A DNA stretch of 5,923 bases from Jatrophihabitans sp. (GTDB lineage: Bacteria; Actinomycetota; Actinomycetes; Mycobacteriales; Jatrophihabitantaceae): the NCBI GenBank assembly GCA_025966255.1, contig JAOPVG010000055.1, forward strand, positions 1 to 5,923. The letters are read 5' to 3'. Positions within the stretch are counted from its first letter, which is position 1; each line of letters opens with the position of its first letter. This document shows positions 1 through 4,347 of this stretch, piece by piece. The notes below the pieces were generated by a model that saw only the letters and a program-made list of their open reading frames with translations, was not told where the DNA came from and did no database searches. The position numbers and the translations under genes were made by a program.

Positions 1-378
1 CGCGGCGTTCCGATCACCGGCATCCCGCTCGGCATCACGACCGGTGCCCTGCCGAAGGTCGCCGACACCGGCTACATCCCGCCGGCGAATCCGGGCGCTC
101 CGACCGCGGTCGACACGGCGAAACAGACGGCCAAGGCGAAAGCCCAGGCGAAAGCCAAGGCGAAGGCGAAGGCCACGAAGACGACTGCGGCTTCATCGGC
201 GTCGAAGACCGCGAAACCGACGCCAGCTAGGACGACGACCAGGCCGGCATCGACGCCGACCGGCAAGTCGTCCACGCCGACGCCAAAGCCCACGCCGACG
301 AAGACCACTGCGTCCCCGTCGCCGTCGCCGACGAAGTGCACGCTGCTGGGACTGCCGGTCCCGTGCAAGACCACATAG
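1..378 (+). CDS. C-terminal part of an unrecognised, probably exported low-complexity protein (5' end outside window)
   Basis: Frame 1 is open from the first base to the TAG at 376-378, giving 125 residues without a start, so the gene begins upstream. I do not recognise the family. The visible part begins with about 35 Gly/Pro/Ile-rich residues (PITGIPLGITTG near residues 4-15) that look like the end of a folded domain. Next comes an Ala-Lys alternating stretch (about residues 40-60), then a Thr/Pro/Ser/Lys-rich tail (about 61-112). The last 13 residues contain two cysteines, C113 and C122. Thr/Pro-rich tails of this kind are common in actinobacterial cell-envelope and secreted proteins, and the cysteine pair could form a disulfide outside the cell; both points are inference. 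No LPXTG motif is present. Third codon positions are strongly G/C, as expected for a real gene here. It converges on the DUF5130 gene with a 28-bp gap. An Ala-Lys-rich nucleoid or heparin-binding type tail is an alternative reading. Confidence 0.75.
   Translation, partial: RGVPITGIPLGITTGALPKVADTGYIPPANPGAPTAVDTAKQTAKAKAQAKAKAKAKATKTTAASSASKTAKPTPARTTTRPASTPTGKSSTPTPKPTPTKTTASPSPSPTKCTLLGLPVPCKTT
118..177 (+). repeat. Ala-Lys coding repeat (degenerate 6-nt GCN-AAR units)
   Basis: About ten imperfect copies of a 6-nt unit GCN-AAR encode an alternating Ala-Lys run, with a few Gln or Thr substitutions. Synonymous variation (GCG/GCC, AAA/AAG) shows that the repeat is conserved at the protein level and is not a fresh slippage product. 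It gives a strongly basic, helix-prone segment just before the Thr/Pro-rich tail. Confidence 0.7.
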
Positions 379-400
379 CCCGACGAGTCCCCGAATCGGG
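379..400. terminator. Weak possible bidirectional hairpin between convergent genes
   Basis: CCCGA at 379-383 can pair with TCGGG at 396-400, a 5-bp GC-rich stem with a 12-nt loop. It lies between the stop of the partial plus-strand gene (378) and the stop of the DUF5130 gene (407). No T tract follows on either strand. Position is the main support; the stem is short enough to occur by chance. Confidence 0.22.
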
Positions 401-406
401 TAGCGC

Positions 407-829
407 CTACTGACTGCCGGCGGAGTCGGCCAGCATGCGCAGGCCCGTGACGATGCCGCCGGTGAGGTCACCGTTGGCGAACGAGGCGCGCATCGCGAGG
501 GCGGCAAGCGCGCAGGCGCGGTTGGGCAGCCGCTTCGCCGAGACCGGGCCTGTGACGATGTGCAGCACACGCTGGCCGGGCGACACAGCGATCAGCACCG
601 CGTTGTCCGTGAGCTGCTCGAACAGCGCTTCGGCGTGGGCTCGCGTCGGGGGCTTCAGCTCGCCGACGTAGACGGAGAACACCAGACCGGTCTCACGGCT
701 GGACAGGGTGAGCGCCTCGTCGATACGGGCAAGTTGGCGCGGCGTGAACGGACCGTCACCGCGGCCGAGATCCGCGCGCGGGCCGTGCTGGAGTTCGTTG
801 GGGGCAGCCTTCGCGACCTCACCACTCAC
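407..829 (-). CDS. DUF5130 family protein
   Basis: This is a 140-residue protein of unknown biochemical function, recognised as the actinobacterial DUF5130 family (Rv2468c-like in mycobacteria, from memory). Visible landmarks are GPFTPRQLARIDEAL (about 26-40), a central VFSVYVGEL strand (50-58), VLIAVSPGQRVLHIVTG (78-94) and a C-terminal helical part with LPNRACALAALAMRASF. The alternating strand/helix pattern is reminiscent of TPM-type domains, but I would not press that. There is no signal peptide or membrane segment. The reading frame extends upstream to 886, but I chose GTG at 827-829. GGGAGG at 838-843 sits 8 nt before it, and the family's conserved part begins soon after. The start lies inside the end of ctaJ (11-nt overlap), so translation is probably coupled and the protein may serve the same respiratory complex; that link is inference. 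It ends with TAG. Confidence 0.85.
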   Translation of the reverse strand: MSGEVAKAAPNELQHGPRADLGRGDGPFTPRQLARIDEALTLSSRETGLVFSVYVGELKPPTRAHAEALFEQLTDNAVLIAVSPGQRVLHIVTGPVSAKRLPNRACALAALAMRASFANGDLTGGIVTGLRMLADSAGSQ

Positions 830-1067
830 CGCTGGCACCTCCCACTGCTGTCGTCGACGGGGTAGTGCCGGACGGGCTCGGAGCACCGGAGTCCACTACC
901 GCGTCGGGATGCGGGACGTACCACGACGCGGCGTACTCCCATGGGCGGCCCGGCCGGTAGCGGTTGGGCTGACGCACCATCGACTTGCCGTACACGGCAA
1001 CGTAGATGATCGCGATGATGCCGGCCGGAATCCCGACAAACACCAGCAGGGTCTGCACGATGCTCAC
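819..1067 (-). CDS. ctaJ: aa3-type cytochrome c oxidase accessory subunit CtaJ-like
   Basis: This 82-residue protein has one membrane span (about residues 5-26, LLVFVGIPAGIIAIIYVAVYG). A conserved post-membrane segment follows, RYRPGRPW (36-43) and WYVPHP (49-54), then a Ser/Thr/Pro/Gly-rich disordered tail. This architecture and motif set match CtaJ, a small accessory subunit found with the aa3 oxidase of the actinobacterial bcc-aa3 (CIII2CIV2) supercomplex in the plasma membrane. The identification is by recognition and by context next to DUF5130, HNH and glbO. The start is GTG with no Shine-Dalgarno, but a TATCTT box lies 6 nt upstream, implying a leaderless message beginning at the GTG. 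Its stop (TGA, 819-821) lies inside the DUF5130 gene, forming a two-gene operon. It could instead be an uncharacterised small membrane protein of the same shape; I consider that unlikely. Confidence 0.75.
   Translation of the reverse strand: MSIVQTLLVFVGIPAGIIAIIYVAVYGKSMVRQPNRYRPGRPWEYAASWYVPHPDAVVDSGAPSPSGTTPSTTAVGGASGEW
838..843 (-). promoter_or_regulatory. Ribosome binding site deciding the DUF5130 start
   Basis: On the minus strand GGGAGG lies 8 nt upstream of the GTG at 829, inside the last codons of ctaJ. It favours 829 over the longer frame (start at 886) and over the GTG at 838, which overlaps the motif itself. Confidence 0.65.
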
Positions 1068-1073
1068 CGCACC

Positions 1074-1079
1074 AAGATA
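1074..1079 (-). promoter_or_regulatory. Candidate -10 box for leaderless ctaJ-DUF5130 transcript
   Basis: On the minus strand TATCTT (TANNNT) ends 6 nt before the GTG of ctaJ, so a start point 7 nt downstream would be the first base of that codon. No convincing -35 box is seen 17-18 bp upstream, where the sequence is GCAGTC/TGCAGT. Absence of a Shine-Dalgarno fits a leaderless start. Confidence 0.5.
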
Positions 1080-1100
1080 GCGAGTCGCGGGCGGGCGACT

Positions 1101-1141
1101 GCAGCCGGTCAGGCGCCCGCAACGTCAGCGCGGCCGGCTGC
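1101..1141. repeat. Perfect 8-bp inverted repeat between amidase end and ctaJ promoter
   Basis: GCAGCCGG at 1101-1108 and CCGGCTGC at 1134-1141 are perfect inverted repeats separated by 25 nt. A G-U pair could extend the stem by one in RNA. The repeat lies downstream of the amidase stop (1154) and upstream of the ctaJ -10 box. It could be an amidase terminator, or an operator whose near arm overlaps the ctaJ -35 region. No T tract follows. Confidence 0.4.
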
Positions 1142-1153
1142 GTCCGGCCCCGC

Positions 1154-2581
1154 TCAGGCCGACCAGATCTGGGGCCGCCGGTCGTGCCACGGCTGGGCGG
1201 CTTCCAGCTGCGCCGCGAGCGACAGCAACGCCGCCTCGCCCCCCGGGCGGCCCACCAGCATGACGCCGATCGGCAGGCCCTCCGTGCTCTGGTAGAGCGG
1301 CAGCGAGATCGCCGGCTGCCCGGTGGTGTTGTAGATGGCGGTGTACGGCGTGAATTGCTTCTGCCGCTCGAAGTCCTGGGCCGGGTCCCCGTCCGGCTCC
1401 TGGAACCAGCCGACCGGTCGCGGCAGCATCGCCACCGTCGGGGTCAGCACGGCGTCGAGATGCGCGCTGGCCGCGATCCCGCGCCGGGCATGGACGTTGA
1501 GCAGGCCCAGCGCAGTGGCGAACTGCGGACCGGTGACCGCCCGGCCCCGCTCGCGCAGGTAGTGCGTCAGGGGACGCAACCGTCCCTCCAGCCCCGGCTC
1601 AACCGGCGCTGTCGCGGCCGACACCGCCCACACCGTTTCGAAGAGCGGGATGGCGGCGGGCGGGATCGGCGCGGCGATGTCCTCGATGGCATGCCCCAGC
1701 GAGGCGAGCAGTTCCGACGCCTGTTCCCACGCGTCGCGTACCTGCGGATCGACGTCGGATTGGATGGGCGAAACGAGGTAACGCCCGATCCGCAGCCGGC
1801 CCGGATCGCGATCGCACCACGCGAGGAACCCATCCGCAGGCACGAGAAGTAGGTCCGGGTCGCCGGGCTGCGGGATCGCGACCGCGTCGAGGAATGCCGC
1901 TGCGTCGCGGACGGTGCGGGCCAGCGGACCGAGCACGCTGAGTCGGGTGGCGTCGATGTCCATCGGTCCGCGGGACACCCGGCCGCGGGAGGGTTTCAGC
2001 CCGACGAGCCCGCACACGCTGGCCGGGATGCGGATCGAGCCGCCGCCGTCGCTGCCCTGGGTGATCGGCACGAAGCCGCTTGCCACCGCGGCGGCCGCGC
2101 CGCCGCTCGAGCCGCCGGCCGTCCGTGTCGGGTCCCAGGGTGTGCGAGCGGGCGGGCCGATATCCGTCTCGGTGTAGCAGGGCAGCCCGAGCTCGGGTGT
2201 AGCGGTCTTGCCCACGCTGATCGTCCCGGCCGCGCGCAAAAGCCGGACCACGTTGTCGTCGTAGTCGGGGACGAAGTCGGCGAACGCCGCCGAGCCGAGC
2301 TTGGTCGGCACGCCGGCCACCATGTTGAGGTCCTTGATCGCGGTGGGAACGCCGTGCAGCCGGGGAAGCGCGCCCGGGTCGCCCGCGGCGAGGACGGCCT
2401 GCTCGGCCGCCTTCGCCTCGGTCCGCGCGCTGTCCGCAGTGATCGTGACGAACGCGCCGACCTGCTCGTCGAGTCGCGCGATGCGGTCGAGCGCGTGCTC
2501 GACGAGTTCGACCGGACTGACCTCGCGCCGACGCACTGCGGCGGCCGCGTCCAACGCCGTCAGATCATGCAGTTCACCCAT
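1154..2581 (-). CDS. Amidase signature family hydrolase
   Basis: This complete 475-residue amidase-signature enzyme is of normal length for the family. The Lys-cisSer-Ser triad is visible: K83 in AIKD, S158 in GGSSGG (156-161) and the nucleophile S182 in GSDGGGSIRIPAS (176-188). The 24-residue spacing of the two serines matches family members such as GatA and FAAH. The block continues with GLVGLKPSRGRVSRGP. A conserved C-terminal part (NTTGQPAISLPL, then GLPIGVMLVG) follows. These enzymes hydrolyse C-N bonds of amides; the substrate cannot be read here. It is most like the stand-alone amidases related to 6-aminohexanoate-cyclic-dimer hydrolase. No gatB or gatC is adjacent, so a GatA role in tRNA-Gln formation is unlikely. 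There is no signal peptide, so it should be cytoplasmic. The ATG start has no clear Shine-Dalgarno, but TACGGT lies 7 nt upstream. It sits 42 nt after HNH on the same strand, with a hairpin or direct repeat between, so co-transcription is uncertain. Confidence 0.93.
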   Translation of the reverse strand: MGELHDLTALDAAAAVRRREVSPVELVEHALDRIARLDEQVGAFVTITADSARTEAKAAEQAVLAAGDPGALPRLHGVPTAIKDLNMVAGVPTKLGSAAFADFVPDYDDNVVRLLRAAGTISVGKTATPELGLPCYTETDIGPPARTPWDPTRTAGGSSGGAAAAVASGFVPITQGSDGGGSIRIPASVCGLVGLKPSRGRVSRGPMDIDATRLSVLGPLARTVRDAAAFLDAVAIPQPGDPDLLLVPADGFLAWCDRDPGRLRIGRYLVSPIQSDVDPQVRDAWEQASELLASLGHAIEDIAAPIPPAAIPLFETVWAVSAATAPVEPGLEGRLRPLTHYLRERGRAVTGPQFATALGLLNVHARRGIAASAHLDAVLTPTVAMLPRPVGWFQEPDGDPAQDFERQKQFTPYTAIYNTTGQPAISLPLYQSTEGLPIGVMLVGRPGGEAALLSLAAQLEAAQPWHDRRPQIWSA

Positions 2582-2588
2582 GATCGGG

Positions 2589-2594
2589 ACCGTA
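2589..2594 (-). promoter_or_regulatory. Candidate -10 box for leaderless amidase transcript
   Basis: On the minus strand TACGGT (TANNNT) ends 7 nt before the amidase ATG. The same hexamer, followed by a very similar spacer, precedes the oxidoreductase start at 5751 (TACGGTCCCGATCATG here, TACGGTGCCGTCATG there). No -35 consensus is visible; that region is occupied by the GACCGGCCGG repeats. Confidence 0.4.
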
Positions 2595-2600
2595 ACTGGT

Positions 2601-2625
2601 CACCCGGCCGGTCGTCCGGCCGGTC
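2601..2625 (-). repeat. Direct repeat with 12-bp period upstream of amidase
   Basis: On the minus strand GACCGGCCGG begins at 2625 and again at 2613, and a third GACC begins at 2601, all in 12-bp steps, just upstream of the TACGGT box. The first copy includes the last two bases of the HNH stop codon. Such spacing could be a regulator-binding array; it also generates the hairpin listed separately. Confidence 0.45.
2604..2623 (-). terminator. GC-only hairpin directly after the HNH stop
   Basis: CCGGCCGG at 2604-2611 and again at 2616-2623 (each self-palindromic) form an 8-bp all-GC stem with a 4-nt loop. The stem abuts the HNH stop codon at 2624-2626. There is no U tract, which is usual for actinobacterial hairpin terminators. 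It lies in the 42-bp gap before the amidase and would separate the two transcription units. It could instead be a by-product of the direct repeat. Confidence 0.45.
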
Positions 2626-3148
2626 ACACTGCGGGCGCGATGGCCTCGTAGGTAGGCACCAGCCCGAGGTAGCGCTCCCAGGTCGGCTCGCGCACGGTCC
2701 AGCCCATGACAACAGCCACCGTTGCCGGTGGCTGCACGGGCGAGACCGCGAGATGCCACCCGAGTTCGGACAGCAGGCGATCCCCCTTGCGATGGTTGCA
2801 GCGGGCGCAGGCCGCGACGACATTCGTCCACACATGCGTGCCCCCACGCGAACGCGGCCGGACGTGGTCGATGGTGTCCGCGCGGTTCTTGCAGTACGCA
2901 CAGGCGTGCCCGTCCCGGTCGAGGACGGCCCGACGGGTCAACGGGATCTCGCGGCGGTAGGGGACCCGAACGAACCGCGCCAGGCGCACAACGGTGGGGA
3001 TCGGGACGGCGAGCCGCTCGGAGTGCATCACGCGGTCGCTGGCCTCGACGACGACGGCCTTCTCGGCCAATACCAGGACGACCGCACGGCGCAGCGGCAC
3101 GACGCACAGGGGTTCGTACGTCGCGTTGAGTACCAACGCTGCGCCCAT
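2624..3148 (-). CDS. Stand-alone HNH endonuclease family protein (Rv2469c-like)
   Basis: This is a 174-residue protein with an HNH nuclease fold in its second half. CxxC (C83, C86) and a second CxxC (C114, C117) should bind structural zinc. The catalytic region runs DHVRPRSRGG (D94, H95) to W-x-N (N109) and CNHRKGD (N118, H119, K121), which fits the D-H...N...H/N consensus. The N-terminal half (ALVLNATYEPLCVVPLRRAV) is a conserved segment seen with this HNH type in actinobacteria. The biological substrate is unknown. No methyltransferase, toxin partner or phage gene is nearby, so a restriction or phage-packaging role is not supported. The frame extends to 3298, but I chose ATG at 3146-3148 because GGAGG lies 5 nt upstream and family homology begins there. 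It is divergent from the MscS gene across 183 bp. Confidence 0.9.
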   Translation of the reverse strand: MGAALVLNATYEPLCVVPLRRAVVLVLAEKAVVVEASDRVMHSERLAVPIPTVVRLARFVRVPYRREIPLTRRAVLDRDGHACAYCKNRADTIDHVRPRSRGGTHVWTNVVAACARCNHRKGDRLLSELGWHLAVSPVQPPATVAVVMGWTVREPTWERYLGLVPTYEAIAPAV

Positions 3149-3331
3149 CACTACCTCCGACCTGGTATCAGTCAACCTGACGAAAGCCCGGTGTGCACGC
3201 CCATTCGCCCATCCAGACAGCTCACCAAGTGTTAGCCGAGTGCTTGCTGAGCGCCCGCGGAGTGCTCCAGCGCACACCGCGGCGCGCCGAGTTTGCATTC
3301 GCCCCCGCGTCCCATGGCATGGTGAGGCGTC
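3149..3331. promoter_or_regulatory. Divergent intergenic region between HNH and MscS genes
   Basis: These 183 bp must hold promoters for both divergent genes, but I could not assign convincing -10/-35 pairs. A TTGACT hexamer occurs on the minus strand (3176 to 3171), but the -10 position it predicts falls on the HNH start codon, so it is unlikely to serve HNH. A 10-bp palindrome CGGCGCGCCG occurs at 3280-3289. For MscS, GGTGAGG at 3321-3327 lies 4 nt before the ATG. No other gene is seen here. Confidence 0.5.
3154..3158 (-). promoter_or_regulatory. Ribosome binding site deciding the HNH start
   Basis: On the minus strand GGAGG is followed by TAGTG and then the ATG at 3148. This is a strong site with 5-nt spacing. 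It rules against the 50-residue longer frame starting at 3298, whose extra Arg/Ala-rich residues look like translated intergenic DNA. Confidence 0.75.
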
Positions 3332-4288
3332 ATGAGCATCGCTGCGTCCGGACCCGTGATCTCCCTACCGAAGTTCATCGAGGACCACAGCACCGTGCTG
3401 ATCGAGAGTCCAATCCGAATCGCCGTGATCATCCTGGTTGCGCTGATTCTCCGGACTCTCGCGCGACGGATGATCGACCGGGCGATCCGGCCAGTGGGCG
3501 GTCGAGTGCCGCGACTGCTGCGGCCGTTCCGGGAGCGCCTCCAGAGCAGCAACTTCTTCGAGTCGGCCGGGCTGGTGTCCGAACGCCGCACCCAGCGGGC
3601 GGCGACGCTCGGGTCGGTACTCAAGTCGGCCGCCTCCGTGATGATCTTGGTGGTCGCGTTCCTGCTGGTGCTGAGTGAGCTTCGCGTCAATCTCGCGCCG
3701 TTCATCGCCGGCACCTCGATCGTCGGCGTGGCACTCGGCTTCGGCGCCCAGAACATCGTCAAGGACTTCCTCACCGGCATGTTCATGCTGATGGAGGACC
3801 AGTACGGGGTCGGCGACGTCATCGACTTCGAGAAGGCCAGCGGCACGGTCGAGGCGGTCGGGCTGCGCTCCACCCGCCTGCGCGACGTCAACGGGACGGT
3901 CTGGTACGTGCGCAACGGCGAGGTGGTGCGCGTCGGCAACAAGAGCCAGGGCTTCGCCCAGGTGGTGCTGGACGTGCCGATCGACGCCTGGGCCGACGTT
4001 GCCGCGGCCTCGACGGCGATGCTCGACGTGGCCAAGGAAATGGCGGCCGAGGACGGGTGGTCCAACGTCTTCATCAGCGAGCCGGAGGTTCAGGGTGTCG
4101 AGGCCCTCACCCGCGACGAGACAGTGATCCGGCTCGTGGCGCGGGTTCGTCCGCTCGAGCAGTGGCGGACCGCGCGCGAACTGCGGCGGCGCATCCGCGG
4201 GCGCCTGGACCGTCTGGACATCGACGCGCACCTACCGCCCGAGTCCGCCCGCGCCCCGGAGAGACCACCCCCCGCTCCCGTCGAGTGA
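3332..4288 (+). CDS. MscS-type mechanosensitive ion channel
   Basis: This 318-residue small-conductance mechanosensitive channel is expected to be a homo-heptamer in the plasma membrane, releasing solutes on hypo-osmotic shock. Three hydrophobic segments are visible: TM1 about 27-46, TM2 about 98-118 and the pore-lining TM3 about 122-154. TM3 has the Gly/Ala-rich family signature (IAGTSIVGVALGFGAQNIVKDF). The MscS beta domain follows (QYGVGDVIDF about 157-166, then GTVEAVGLRSTRLRD and WYVRNGEVV), then an alpha/beta domain to about 285. The last 30 or so residues are Pro/Arg/Ala-rich and probably disordered. The 50-residue TM1-TM2 loop is very Arg-rich, so it should face the cytoplasm and place the N terminus outside. 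The ATG at 3332 is the first possible start, because an in-frame TGA lies three codons upstream. It converges on the oxidoreductase gene. Close relatives by architecture are three-span channels such as B. subtilis YkuT; no exact symbol is assigned. Confidence 0.95.
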   Translation: MSIAASGPVISLPKFIEDHSTVLIESPIRIAVIILVALILRTLARRMIDRAIRPVGGRVPRLLRPFRERLQSSNFFESAGLVSERRTQRAATLGSVLKSAASVMILVVAFLLVLSELRVNLAPFIAGTSIVGVALGFGAQNIVKDFLTGMFMLMEDQYGVGDVIDFEKASGTVEAVGLRSTRLRDVNGTVWYVRNGEVVRVGNKSQGFAQVVLDVPIDAWADVAAASTAMLDVAKEMAAEDGWSNVFISEPEVQGVEALTRDETVIRLVARVRPLEQWRTARELRRRIRGRLDRLDIDAHLPPESARAPERPPPAPVE

Positions 4289-4317
4289 CCACGACGCGGT
4301 GAGCGCACGCGCGAAGA

Positions 4318-4336
4318 ACCCGCCGCCGCAACGGGT
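4318..4336. terminator. Weak possible bidirectional hairpin between convergent MscS and oxidoreductase genes
   Basis: ACCCG at 4318-4322 can pair with CGGGT at 4332-4336 around a 9-nt loop. It lies in the 59-bp gap between the two convergent stop codons (4288 and 4348). The stem is only 5 bp and there is no T tract, so position is the main argument. Confidence 0.25.
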
Positions 4337-4347
4337 AGGCAGACAAG

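Noticed and set aside
44..403. A 119-codon plus-strand frame, almost entirely Arg/Pro, in another frame of the first region, and its antisense counterpart at 72-374
   Set aside because: Frame 1 has the expected third-position G/C bias, is open to the window edge and gives a plausible tail. The alternatives are by-products of the GCN-AAR and ACG-CCG repeats.
1184..1852. A 222-codon plus-strand frame opposite the amidase
   Set aside because: Arg/Gln-rich shadow with no motif. The amidase frame carries the full catalytic triad.
1154..2581. The amidase as GatA of the tRNA-dependent amidotransferase
   Set aside because: No gatB or gatC neighbours, and it resembles stand-alone amidases more than GatA outside the signature block.
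2624..3148. The HNH protein as part of a restriction-modification, CRISPR or phage defence system
   Set aside because: No methyltransferase, helicase, Cas gene, repeat array or phage gene occurs in the window, and the protein matches a housekeeping actinobacterial family.
3280..3289. The 10-bp palindrome CGGCGCGCCG as an operator
   Set aside because: Short GC-only palindromes are frequent in such DNA, and no promoter element could be placed next to it.
3149..3298. A 50-residue N-terminal extension of the HNH protein
   Set aside because: A strong GGAGG site lies 5 nt before the internal ATG at 3148, and family similarity starts there. The extra residues look like translated intergenic DNA.
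3232..4231. Two long minus-strand open frames opposite the MscS gene
   Set aside because: Low-complexity shadow translations. The plus-strand frame has membrane spans and the MscS signature.
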